DNA of 61,645 nucleotides from Bin87 sp964347975 (lineage in GTDB: Bacteria; Chloroflexota; Dehalococcoidia; Lucifugimonadales; UBA3495): positions 1-61,645 of the forward strand of contig CAYGAY010000020.1 in assembly GCA_964347975.1 (NCBI GenBank), read 5' to 3'. The notes beneath the pieces were generated by a model that had not been told where the DNA came from, ran no database searches, and saw nothing but the letters and a program-made list of their open reading frames with translations. This document shows, piece by piece, positions 53,988 through 61,645 of this stretch; the stretch's first letter is position 1; each line of letters starts with the position of its first letter. The position numbers and the translations under genes were made by a program.

Positions 53988-54413
53988 GTGACTGAGCAGC
54001 GGAATCGGCCATTGGTGGGTGTGGGTGTAGTGTTCATCCGCGACGGTCGCGTTTTTCTGGCGCGGCGTCGCGGTTCTCACGGAGCGGCAACTTGGGCGTC
54101 GGCCGGCGGGCACCTCGAGTACGGCGAATCCTTGGAGGATTGCGCGCGTCGGGAAGCCCGGGAGGAGCTCGGAGTGGAAGTGGGGGAACTGCGGGTATTG
54201 TGCCTCAGCAACATCATCGCCTACGAACGTCACTACGTGGATGTGGAGTTCCTCGGCGATATCGGCGACCAGGAGCCGGTTCCCAATCGGGCCGACGGCA
54301 CCCTGGAAAAATGCGGCTGGTTTCCCCTGCGAGAGCCGCCGGAACCGCTATTTGAACCCATGCGCCGGGCCATTGCCAGTTTACTTTCAGGAAACTGGTA
54401 CTACTCTTCGTGA
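53988..54413 (+). CDS. Nudix hydrolase
   Basis: The protein has 141 residues from a GTG. The Nudix box is complete: GGHLEYGESLEDCARREAREELGVEVG fits GX5EX7REUXEEXGU in order. Substrates are nucleoside diphosphates linked to another moiety (NDP-X); the exact one is unknown. The extended -10 just before the GTG indicates a leaderless transcript. Followed by gyrB after about 220 bases with its own promoter. Confidence 0.9.
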   Translation: MTEQRNRPLVGVGVVFIRDGRVFLARRRGSHGAATWASAGGHLEYGESLEDCARREAREELGVEVGELRVLCLSNIIAYERHYVDVEFLGDIGDQEPVPNRADGTLEKCGWFPLREPPEPLFEPMRRAIASLLSGNWYYSS

Positions 54414-54507
54414 CCGCGGAGGCCGGCTGCCGGGCCGGTGGATTGGCGATCCGGAGCTGTGGCGGCGTCGCCTTTCTGCAAAATCGACGAATTAGTGACA
54501 CGGGCGG

Positions 54508-54537
54508 CTGGCAGGACAACAGAAAATTTGGTATAAT
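54508..54537 (+). promoter_or_regulatory. Promoter for gyrB
   Basis: CTGGCA at 54508-54513, an 18-base spacer and a perfect TATAAT at 54532-54537. The leader of about 90 bases holds GGAG 11 bases before the ATG at 54636. Confidence 0.55.
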
Positions 54538-54635
54538 TCAAAAATGGCAACAAAGTTATATTTTCTTGCCGAGGCTTTTATCTATCGCTTATTGCGTAGG
54601 GAATAGACCTTTAAAGTGCGGAGCATTGCAAGAGC

Positions 54636-56627
54636 ATGACTCAACAAGCAGTCTTAACTGACACCCAACAATCCTCTGAATACACTTCAGACAATATCCA
54701 GGTTCTAAAGGGATTGGAGGCGGTCCGGGTCAGGCCGGGAATGTATATCGGCAGCACCGGGGTTGATGGCCTGCATCATCTCATCAAGGAGTTGCTGGAC
54801 AATGCCGTCGATGAGGCGTTGGCGGGGCACTGTGATCATATCGACGTGCACCTCGCCGCCGACGGAGCGGTCAGCGTCTCCGACAACGGCCGCGGCATCC
54901 CGGTGGACCTCCACCCGGAAACTGGCGTGTCCGGCCTGGAAACGGTGATGACCACCCTGCACGCCGGGGGTAAGTTTGACGGCGCAGCTTACAAAGTATC
55001 CGGTGGCCTGCACGGCGTTGGGGCGTCCGTCGTAAACGCCCTGTCATCTAAACTCCACGCCGAGATCTGTCGTGGCGGCGTGCGCTATACCCAGGACTAC
55101 GCCAAGGGGATCCCGACCACCGAACTGCTGCGCCACCAGCGGGTGAAAAAGCAGGGCACTAAGGTCACCTACTACGCCGACTCGGAAATCTTTCCCGAGA
55201 TCACCTACGACTTCGGTCGGCTGGTGGCGCAGCTGCGGCAGACCGCTTACCTGAATAAGGGGCTGGAAATCCGCCTGGTCAGCGAGTTCCACGAGGAGGC
55301 GCGGAACGGCGACATCGAGCGGTCCTTCTTCTTCGATACCGGCGTGGCCAGCATGGTGCGCAACATCAACCGCAAGCGCAACGTGGTGATGCCGGATCCC
55401 TTTTACTACCAGCGCATCGCCGAGGACGCTGATGTGGAAGTTTCCTTCCAATACCACCATACTGACGGTCACGACAACCTGGCTGCCGACGAACGCACTT
55501 TCGCCAACTGCATCCTCACACCGGAAGGCGGTACGCATTTGGCCGGTTTCAGGTCGGCGCTGACCCGGGTTCTGAACGACTACGCGCGAAAGCAGAACTT
55601 CCTGAAAGACCCCAAGGATTCATTCAGCGGCGAGGACACCCGGGGCGGTTTAGTCGCGGTGGTCAGTGTGAAGCTGGGCGACCCGCAATTTGAAGGTCAG
55701 ACCAAGAACAAGCTCAGCAATCCCGAAGTACGCAGCCGTGTTGAGGCTGCGACGTCCGAGGGGTTGACCCGTTTCCTGGAGGAAAATCCCACGTCGGCCA
55801 AGGGGATCATCGAAAAAGTCCAGACCAACCACGCCGCCCGCGAGGCCGCCCGCCGGGCCCGCGACCTGGTACTGCGCAAGAACGCTCTGGACGGAACCTC
55901 TTTGCCCGGCAAACTGGCGGACTGTTCCGAGCGTGACCCGGCGAAGTCCGAGTTGTATATCGTGGAAGGCGAATCCGCCGGCGGGTCCGCCAAAATGGGA
56001 CGCGACCGCCAGTTCCAGGCCATCCTGCCGCTCAAGGGGAAGATCCTCAACGTGGAGCGCTTCCTGGACAAAGTGGAACGCATCCTGAGCCACGAGGAAA
56101 TCCGCGCCATCATCTCCGCAGTGGGCGCGGGAGAGGGCGAAGCCTTCGACATCTCCAAGCTGCGCTATCATCGCATCATCATTATGACCGACGCCGACGT
56201 GGACGGCTCGCACATCCGCACCCTGATCCTGACCTACTTCTACCGGCGGATGCGGCAGTTGATCGAAGACGGCTACCTCTACATCGCGCAACCGCCCCTT
56301 TACCGCGTGCAGCGCGGGCGCAGCATCGCTTACGCCTACAGCGAAGACGAAAAGGACGCGCTCATCAAGCGTATGTCAACGGCGCGCTCCGAACCTGCCA
56401 TACAACGCTACAAAGGCTTGGGCGAGATGAACGCCGACCAGCTTTGGGAAACCACCATGGACCCGGCGGCCCGCAAGATGCTCCGCGTCACCATCGACGA
56501 ACTGGACGACATGGACGCCATCGCGGATACCGACGGCGTGTTTGCCATGCTCATGGGCGAGCAGGTCGGGCCGCGCAAGAACTTTATCCAGAGCCACGCC
56601 ACCGAAGTGCAGAATCTGGACGTGTAA
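54636..56627 (+). CDS. gyrB: DNA gyrase subunit B
   Basis: The protein has 663 residues, the short form without the E. coli insert. ATP-site motifs are visible: IKELLDNAVDEALAG, DNGRGIPVD and GGLHGVGASVVNAL. The TOPRIM domain has IVEGESAGGSAKMGRDR and IIMTDADVDGSHIRTLIL (metal-binding DxD). The C-terminus ends RKNFIQSHATEVQNLDV, the usual GyrB ending. It joins GyrA (18594-21350) although the genes are far apart in the window. hpt begins at the base after its stop. Confidence 0.97.
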   Translation: MTQQAVLTDTQQSSEYTSDNIQVLKGLEAVRVRPGMYIGSTGVDGLHHLIKELLDNAVDEALAGHCDHIDVHLAADGAVSVSDNGRGIPVDLHPETGVSGLETVMTTLHAGGKFDGAAYKVSGGLHGVGASVVNALSSKLHAEICRGGVRYTQDYAKGIPTTELLRHQRVKKQGTKVTYYADSEIFPEITYDFGRLVAQLRQTAYLNKGLEIRLVSEFHEEARNGDIERSFFFDTGVASMVRNINRKRNVVMPDPFYYQRIAEDADVEVSFQYHHTDGHDNLAADERTFANCILTPEGGTHLAGFRSALTRVLNDYARKQNFLKDPKDSFSGEDTRGGLVAVVSVKLGDPQFEGQTKNKLSNPEVRSRVEAATSEGLTRFLEENPTSAKGIIEKVQTNHAAREAARRARDLVLRKNALDGTSLPGKLADCSERDPAKSELYIVEGESAGGSAKMGRDRQFQAILPLKGKILNVERFLDKVERILSHEEIRAIISAVGAGEGEAFDISKLRYHRIIIMTDADVDGSHIRTLILTYFYRRMRQLIEDGYLYIAQPPLYRVQRGRSIAYAYSEDEKDALIKRMSTARSEPAIQRYKGLGEMNADQLWETTMDPAARKMLRVTIDELDDMDAIADTDGVFAMLMGEQVGPRKNFIQSHATEVQNLDV

Positions 56628-57160
56628 ATGGCCCCGGACGGCCTAGCGCCGCTGATTGCCGCGGCGGACTGCGGGCGGGCGTGGCCAGGCTGGCCCGGGA
56701 GATTGACCGGGATTATGCGGACACCGGATTGGTAGTGGTCTGCGTGCTCAAAGGGGCCGTCATTTTCGCCGCCGACCTGCTGCGCGCCCTCCGAGCGGAA
56801 GTGCACAGCGTCGAGTTTGTCCGCGCCAGCAGCTACGGCAGTGAAACCGCGTCGTCGGGCCAGGTGACCATTACCGGCGCGCTGCCGGCTGAGCGCATCG
56901 CCGGTCGCCACGTGTTGGCCGTGGACGATATCGCCGATGCCGGCCACACCTGCGCCGCCGTTGCCGAATACATCAATAGTCTCGCGCCGGCATCCCTGCG
57001 CTACTGCGCCTTGCTGGACAAGCCGGAACGTCGTCAGGTTGACGTGCAGTATGACTATGTGGGATTCACCATCCCGAATCACTTCGTCGTCGGGTATGGG
57101 ATGGATTTTGACGAGCGGTATCGCGGCCTGCCGGCGGTTTACTACTTTCCCGAACGGTAA
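56628..57160 (+). CDS. hpt: Hypoxanthine phosphoribosyltransferase, frameshift near the N-terminus
   Basis: The frame from the ATG at 56628 gives MAPDGLAPLIAAAD, the expected start, but then a one-base deletion at 56669 moves it to the frame with LRAGVARLAREIDRDYADTG and the rest of the enzyme. The core is clear: VVVCVLKGAVIFAADLLRAL, VEFVRASSYG and the PRPP loop VLAVDDIADAGHTCAA, then YVGFTIPNHFVVGYGMDFDE. It salvages hypoxanthine or guanine with PRPP. A GTG at 56681 would give a protein about 20 residues short. As a gene beside gyrB, sequencing error is the simplest reason. Confidence 0.82.
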
Positions 57161-57221
57161 CAAAGAGTCCCGGCCGACCACATCTGCGCCATCGCTGCCC
57201 CTATCATCTGCTCCAATCCCA

Positions 57222-58853
57222 TCAATACCCTACCGCCTGGCCGTCGCCCCGCGGATCGGACGCTCCGGTCAGGACGCCGCGCTGACGATCCCTGACGATG
57301 AGTTGCACCACGCCGTTGTAAGAACCCAGCGGGTTTTGCACCACATTGTGGCCCAGGCGCGCCAGGTCGCGGATCGTATCGTCGGGCATTCCAACTTCCA
57401 CTCGCAGTTCGCCGGCCCGGTTCAGAGTGGCCGGGTCAGTGCCGGGGAAGCTGAACCACCGGGGGGACTCCACCGCATCCTGGGGCTGAAGACCGCCGTC
57501 GATCAACTTGGTCAGCATCTGGATGCCGCATTGAGGTTGGAAGTCGCCGCCCGGGGTGCCGCCGATGATGGCCGCTTCGCCGTCCACCGTGGTCAGATAG
57601 CAGTTCAGCGTGTGCATCGTCCGCTTGCCCGGCTCGATCACATTGGGATGCCCCGGTTCCAGGCTGAACCCGCGTCCCGCCCGATTGTTGAACAGCACGC
57701 CAGTGCCCGGCGCCACGACACCGGACCCGAACCCATTGGACAGGCTATGGATCCAGCTCACCGCGTTGCCCGCGCCGTCCGCGACGCAGAAGTAGGTGGT
57801 GTCGCCGCGACCGTCCACCGGCATCAGTGGTCTGACTTCGCTGCCGGCCTGGAAGGGATGGATCTGGTCCCGGCGCATATCGGCGTACTCCATGGACAAG
57901 AGGCCGTCCAGGGGCCAATCGACAAAGTTGGGATCGCCGGCCATTCTGTTGCGGTCAGAGTAGGCGATCTTCTTGGCCTCCACCAGGAGGTGTATAGAGT
58001 CAGCCGAGTTGGGCGTCATCGACGACAGGTCGTGGCCGCTGACGATATTCAGCATCTCCAACAGGATGAAACCCTGGGACGGCGGGCGCGTCTGATATAC
58101 CGTATGGCCCCGATACGACGCGCTGAGGGGTTCGCAAACATCGGCGTGGTGGCCGGCGAAGTCAGCCTCGGTGAACCGGCCGCCGGCGTTGTTGAGGCCG
58201 GCGACCAGTTTCGTTGTTAGATCGCTGCGGTAAAATGCGTCGGCGCCTCCTTCGGCCACGGCCCGGATGGTATTCCCCAGGTCGCGATTGACCAGCGCAT
58301 CCCCAACCCGGGGCGGCCGGCCGCCGTTGGCCAGGTAAATGTCAGCGGTGGCGGAAAAACGGGCCAGCAGTTCCGCATTGCCGGCAAAGGCGCGGGCGAT
58401 GCGCGGCGGCGCCGGGAAACCCTGCTCGGCATAGCGAATGGCCGGGGCCAACAGATCGGCGAAGGGCATGGTGCAGAAATCACGATGCATGGCCTCCCAC
58501 GCCGCCGCTTCGCCGGGCACCGAAACGGAGTGCGGCCCTTGAATCGGCATGAGCGCCAATCCCTGATTGCGGTAAAATTCGGCCTCAGCGCCGGAGGCAG
58601 CGACGCCGCTGCTGTTGATGTTGGCAACTTTTCCCGTGGCGGCCTCGTAGGTCAGGATGAAAGAATCGCCGCCCAGGCCGCACGCCGGCACGATGGTCAC
58701 GGCTTCCACTGCGGCCACGGCCAGCGCGGCGTCAAAAGCTGTGCCGCCCTCCTGCAACACCCGCAACCCTGCGGAAGCCGCCAAGGGCGAATTGGAACAA
58801 ATCATACCGTTCTGGCCGTACACGGCGCTGCGGGTGAGGTTGGTAATGGACAT
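57222..58853 (-). CDS. ggt: Gamma-glutamyltransferase family protein
   Basis: The protein has 543 residues from the ATG at 58853 (GGAGG eight bases upstream). It has CSNSPLAASAGLRVLQEGGT, GLGGDSFIL, GRGDTTYFCVADGAGNAVS with the autocleavage/nucleophile Thr, and GGTPGGDFQPQ near the C-terminus. These enzymes self-cleave and transfer or hydrolyse gamma-glutamyl groups, mainly from glutathione. No signal peptide is seen, so it may be cytosolic, as in some bacterial relatives. Confidence 0.92.
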   Translation of the reverse strand: MSITNLTRSAVYGQNGMICSNSPLAASAGLRVLQEGGTAFDAALAVAAVEAVTIVPACGLGGDSFILTYEAATGKVANINSSGVAASGAEAEFYRNQGLALMPIQGPHSVSVPGEAAAWEAMHRDFCTMPFADLLAPAIRYAEQGFPAPPRIARAFAGNAELLARFSATADIYLANGGRPPRVGDALVNRDLGNTIRAVAEGGADAFYRSDLTTKLVAGLNNAGGRFTEADFAGHHADVCEPLSASYRGHTVYQTRPPSQGFILLEMLNIVSGHDLSSMTPNSADSIHLLVEAKKIAYSDRNRMAGDPNFVDWPLDGLLSMEYADMRRDQIHPFQAGSEVRPLMPVDGRGDTTYFCVADGAGNAVSWIHSLSNGFGSGVVAPGTGVLFNNRAGRGFSLEPGHPNVIEPGKRTMHTLNCYLTTVDGEAAIIGGTPGGDFQPQCGIQMLTKLIDGGLQPQDAVESPRWFSFPGTDPATLNRAGELRVEVGMPDDTIRDLARLGHNVVQNPLGSYNGVVQLIVRDRQRGVLTGASDPRGDGQAVGY

Positions 58854-58951
58854 GATGCGTCCTCCTGGGTAGCGGATTGACCACCTGATTATAATGGGCG
58901 GCGGGCGTTTGAACACGCCTGGTTGAGGGTCCTATTCATCAGGGGAATAAC

Positions 58952-59404
58952 ATGGGTAAGTCGATACGCGCCAGCATTGTTGTCATCGCATGACTGATTG
59001 GCCCGGTGGGTCGGGGCATTGTCGCTCCCGGTCAACGCTGCAAGGGCAGACGATCCGGCAACGGCAACGGTTACGTCGCCAATTCGCCTGACGAGGTTTG
59101 CTACCTGGTGGTGCGAAAGCCCGGCGATACTGAAGACGCCGCCGATCCCCAGCAGGTGATATTCCCCAGGGAGCGAGAGGAGCCGGCAACCGCCGCGCAG
59201 CGTCGGGCTCCCGTCACCCTGACCATAAGCGTTGAACAACTTCGAAGAAATGCCGAGGATTTTGAGCACGCCATCGGAAAACCCGGCGGCGCCCTGACCT
59301 TCGCGACCATCGGCGACCCGCTTACCTTCAACCTGGACATTTCCACCGATGGCTCGTCGTCACACGTCCTGGGATACCTCCACCTGTACCGGACCGACCG
59401 GTAG
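58952..59404 (+). pseudogene. Unknown open frame with early in-frame TGA
   Basis: An ATG at 58952 gives MGKSIRASIVVIA, then TGA at 58991. The same frame is open from there to 59404, with a GTG at 59006 as a possible start. The remaining 130 residues include TLTISVEQLRRNAEDFEHAI, GALTFATIGDPLTFNLDIS and SHVLGYLHLYRTD. No family is recognised. A stop in the signal-like start and debris downstream suggest a decayed gene, though a real short protein from the GTG is possible. Confidence 0.35.
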
Positions 59405-59743
59405 AGCGGAAAGCAATCAAGTTCATCCTGGAAAAAGAACCGGAGTGGCACCGCACTCCGCGCAATAATCCGGGATTTGACCTATACCAGACCGATAACA
59501 ACCGCAAGACCGGCAAACGGACACGCTGGTGCGAGGTTAAATCATTCAGTGGCGCCTTTGGCAGCGCCGAGGTGACGCCCCGCGAGTTCGAGGCAGCGCA
59601 GGAGCATAAAGCCAACTACTGGCTTTATATCGTGGAAAACGTCGGATCAGGCAGTCCCAATCTGTTCAGGATACAGGACCCGGCCAGCAAGGCGTTTCGT
59701 TTTCGTATTGACGCTGGTTGGAAGAGATTCGCTACCGAATAAC
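59401..59743 (+). pseudogene. DUF3883 domain fragment (defence-type nuclease-like)
   Basis: From 59401 one frame encodes VERKAIKFILEKEPE, NNPGFDLYQTDNNRKTG, TRWCEVKSFSGAFG and EFEAAQEHKANYWLYIVEN, the DUF3883 fold (NPGxD ... ExK ... YWLYxV) found at the C-terminus of large defence or helicase proteins. No start codon exists before it, and the upstream part of a typical host protein is absent. It is a remnant. It converges on folK. Confidence 0.6.
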
Positions 59744-59758
59744 CGCCCGGCGTCACCA

Positions 59759-60268
59759 TCACGAAACATCCCCCCACCGCACCATGCTATCCTTCCCGTC
59801 CACCTCATCCAGCAGCCGCCGAACTGACAAACCATCCGGTGGCACAGCCAACTCGGGCGCAATCTCCGCCAGCGGAACCAGCACAAAAGCCCGTTGGGTC
59901 AGACGTGGGTGTGGTATCTGCAAGTCGGGCGTTGCCAGGCTCACGACCTCGCTGCCGTAGAGCAATATGTCAACGTCGATCCGGCGCGGGCCCCAGCGAT
60001 AGGTTGCCACACGCCCCACCGTTGACTCGACTGACTGGCAAATTGCCAGCAAATCCGCCGGCGGCCGCGTCGTCTCGAATCCGGCAACCAGGTTGAGGAA
60101 ACGGGGCTGATCGGTTACGCCCCACGGCTCGGTTTCATAGACGGAGGAACACGAGACCCGGCGCATTCCGGGCGTGGCGTTCAGCCGGGCCAGGGCTTCC
60201 GTCAATGCGGCCATGCGGTCGCCCAGGTTACCGCCCAAACCCAGGTACGCGATCACCGGCCCGGCCAA
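59759..60268 (-). CDS. folK: 2-amino-4-hydroxy-6-hydroxymethyldihydropteridine diphosphokinase
   Basis: The protein has 169 residues from a TTG at 60268. It has YLGLGGNLGDRMAALTEAL, SSVYETEPWGVTDQPRFLN and the HPPK signature RWGPRRIDVDILLYG, then IPHPRLTQRAFVLVPLAEI. It pyrophosphorylates hydroxymethyldihydropterin with ATP for folate synthesis. Its start overlaps the folP end by 16 bases, so the two folate enzymes are coupled. Confidence 0.95.
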   Translation of the reverse strand: MAGPVIAYLGLGGNLGDRMAALTEALARLNATPGMRRVSCSSVYETEPWGVTDQPRFLNLVAGFETTRPPADLLAICQSVESTVGRVATYRWGPRRIDVDILLYGSEVVSLATPDLQIPHPRLTQRAFVLVPLAEIAPELAVPPDGLSVRRLLDEVDGKDSMVRWGDVS

Positions 60269-61170
60269 CCGTCCGGCCTCCAGTCGCGCACGATAGCGTC
60301 GGTCATACGGGCCACCCGTACCATCTCTTTGACATCGTGAACGCGGACGATGTCCGCGCCGCCGGCGATGCCCATGGCGACGGCGGCAGCGGTGCCCTCC
60401 AGCCGCTCATCCTCCGACAGGCCGAGCACTCGGCCGATGGTGGATTTGCGCGACGCCCCTAGCAGCAGCGGATATCCCAATAACCGCAGCTCGGGCAGAC
60501 GGCGCAGCAACTCCAAGTTGTGGTCTGCGGTTTTGCCGAAACCGAAACCGGGGTCGAGGATGATGTTGTGCTCGGAGATGCCGGCGACGCGGGCGTTGTC
60601 GGCAATATGGCGCAGGTCGGTGATTACGTCAGGTACCAGGTCGGCATACTCCGCTCTCCGCCGGTTGTGCATCAGTACGGCAGGAACGCCGGCGTCTGCA
60701 ATCACCCCCGCCATATCAGGATCGGCCAACGCACCCCAGACATCGTTGACCATAGCCGCGCCGACCGCAATGGCCTGTCGCGCCACGTCGGCTTTATAAG
60801 TATCCACGCTGACCGGGATACTTACGGCCTCGCAAATAGCCGCCAATGCCGGGAGCAATCGGGCGGACTCCTCTTCCGCCATAACCGGCGCGCTGCCCGG
60901 CCGGGTTGATTCCGCCCCTACGTCTATAATGTCCGCGCCGTCAGCCTCCATCCGCCGCGCCTGGGCAGCTGCGGCGAACACGTCGCCATTCAACCCGTCT
61001 CCGGAAAAGGAGTCCGGGGTCAGGTTGATGATGCCCATGACATAGGTACGCTGTCCCCACGCCAAGGGAGCGCCGCCGGCGGCGACGATGCCGGGCAGGC
61101 AGCCGGGAGAGTTCCCGTCGGGTGTCAGCAAGATGATAGCCCTCACGCGTACCCACTTTGTCATTGCCAC
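60253..61170 (-). CDS. folP: Dihydropteroate synthase
   Basis: The protein has about 305 residues. It has YVMGIINLTPDSFSGDG (family signature), GADIIDVGAESTRPGSAPV, IPVSVDTYKADVA, NIILDPGFGFGKTADHNLEL and LLGASRKSTIGR. It joins p-aminobenzoate to the pterin pyrophosphate made by FolK. The start is unclear: GTG at 61170, ATG at 61164 and GTG at 61146 are in frame, and all lie in the MITE-like element at 61144-61321, so the first about nine residues are element-derived. It is upstream of folK in the same transcript. Confidence 0.93.
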   Translation of the reverse strand: MAMTKWVRVRAIILLTPDGNSPGCLPGIVAAGGAPLAWGQRTYVMGIINLTPDSFSGDGLNGDVFAAAAQARRMEADGADIIDVGAESTRPGSAPVMAEEESARLLPALAAICEAVSIPVSVDTYKADVARQAIAVGAAMVNDVWGALADPDMAGVIADAGVPAVLMHNRRRAEYADLVPDVITDLRHIADNARVAGISEHNIILDPGFGFGKTADHNLELLRRLPELRLLGYPLLLGASRKSTIGRVLGLSEDERLEGTAAAVAMGIAGGADIVRVHDVKEMVRVARMTDAIVRDWRPDGWPGR

Positions 61171-61321
61171 CCCCGTACTCGATACGGGGGTGGCAATCTC
61201 GTCGACGTAGCAATTGCCGTTCCATCAAGGCTCTCGCAACAGAAAGCGGCGACCGCCGGAACGAGATTCCATCGCCCGCCTGTGGCGATCATGGAATGAC
61301 CGGTTAAAGTGGGTACGTATG
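61144..61321. mobile_element. MITE-like element at the start of folP
   Basis: The 178-base element has 16-bp inverted ends (CACGCGTACCCACTTT at 61144-61159; the complement of CATACGTACCCACTTT at 61306-61321) with two mismatches. It is flanked by a 12-base direct repeat AAGATGATAGCC (61130-61141 and 61322-61333), like a target-site duplication. Inside is a hairpin with 15-bp arms (61163-61197) around GTACTCGATAC. Confidence 0.6.
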
Positions 61322-61430
61322 AAGATGATAGCCTGGTCTGCTTGGGGACGGCAATAATGATATTATACCGGGCGAATATGCGGGGGATGCAAAGCAGCGT
61401 CGAACCCGCCAGGGCAATCGCACCATCACC

Positions 61431-61458
61431 GTCATTCCCGCTTTCGCGGGAATCCAGT
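61431..61458. repeat. Dispersed hairpin repeat, copy A
   Basis: GTCATTCCCGC, TTTC, GCGGGAATCCAG; the same family as 28941-28967 and, in inverted orientation, 61505-61531. Confidence 0.6.
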
Positions 61459-61504
61459 GACCGAATTCGTTAATTATGTTTCCGTTTCCTGCATATCACG
61501 ACTT

Positions 61505-61531
61505 CTGGACTCCTGCTTTCGCAGGAGTGAC
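61505..61531. repeat. Dispersed hairpin repeat, copy B (inverted)
   Basis: CTGGACTCCTGC, TTTC, GCAGGAGTGAC is the reverse-oriented relative of copy A, with compensating changes in the stem (TCC/GGA kept paired), so the hairpin itself appears to be conserved. Confidence 0.6.
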
Positions 61532-61645
61532 GGGTGTGTAGTCTATGAAGCGATTGCCCTGTCGAGCCCGTCCGTACCCCGTCGTTTCTGGATTCCCTAA
61601 ACTCACAAACGAGGTGCAACACCTGATAAAGGTGTTGTCATGGGA

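Larger units (their letters stand above)
61322..61645. other. Repeat-rich end without a gene
   Basis: No convincing coding frame is seen. It holds the second direct repeat of the MITE-like element, an AT-rich patch (61351-61370) and two hairpin repeats. The last bases may belong to the next gene's upstream region. Confidence 0.5.

Noticed and set aside
58952..59404. In-frame TGA at 58991 as a second selenocysteine codon
   Set aside because: The context is a hydrophobic start without a redox motif, and no SECIS-like hairpin or homology spans the stop.
61322..61645. CRISPR array at the repeat-rich end
   Set aside because: Only two hairpins of opposite orientation, with no regular spacers.

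Overview
The window reads as a chromosomal segment of a high-GC, aerobic, heterotrophic bacterium. It most resembles the marine or sponge-associated SAR202-type Dehalococcoidia (Chloroflexota). This placement is inferred from gene content: several CaiB/BaiF CoA-transferases, LLM-class flavin monooxygenases, a thiolase-like/DUF35 pair, an Agl23-like membrane glycosyltransferase, a PAC2 protein and ctaA/ctaB for haem A. No rRNA, tRNA or CRISPR array was seen. Genes are tightly packed, with many ATGA overlaps. Several promoters lie so close to the start codon that transcripts would be nearly leaderless.

Layout. 1-3138: 3' part of a membrane sulfatase-like protein, a tiny membrane protein and a methyltransferase. 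3135-7477 (minus): CaiB/BaiF, MidA-like methyltransferase, two unknown proteins and an SMP-30 hydrolase. 7729-17700 (plus): one long run with two MoeA proteins (the second with a C-terminal periplasmic-binding-protein domain), a TPR protein, an Agl23-like glycosyltransferase, a tandem pair of PaREP1-like proteins, an AglD-like flippase-domain protein and an FAD oxidoreductase, probably a surface glycan or glycolipid locus. 17971-21350: a class I amidotransferase fold lacking its catalytic Cys and His, overlapping gyrA. 21380-22755: a decayed DNA methyltransferase-HNH fusion. 23565-26860: an unusual three-part protein (HD-like, chorismate-mutase-like, archaeal-type TrpRS-like) directly before normal trpS. 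27695-32248: thiolase-like/OB-fold pair, a YhcG-type nuclease, SnoaL-like protein and acetamidase. 32335-37085 (minus): two CaiB/BaiF genes with a decayed toxin-antitoxin module behind them, then a DUF5615 toxin with a pentapeptide-repeat/DUF433 antitoxin. 37899-39846: ctaA-ctaB. 39882-40618: truncated HepT and ISKra4 transposase debris. 41008-50517: HAD dehalogenase, MFS, VOC, PAC2, a selenocysteine glutaredoxin-DinB fusion (UGA decoded as Sec), GMC oxidoreductase, a toxin-antitoxin pair and two LLM oxidoreductases. 50480-57160: two MFS transporters, inositol monophosphatase, Nudix, gyrB and hpt. 57222-61645: gamma-glutamyltransferase, defence-gene debris, folP-folK and a repeat-rich end with a MITE-like element.

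The two strongest leads are the glutaredoxin-DinB selenoprotein (45048-45827), which ordinary gene calling would truncate, and the HD/chorismate mutase/TrpRS-like fusion next to trpS (23565-25790). Toxin-antitoxin modules in several states of decay, and a family of short hairpin or inverted repeats that sometimes reach into start codons, are the other recurring themes. Several genes carry single-base frameshifts, including hpt, so some apparent pseudogenes could be sequencing errors.
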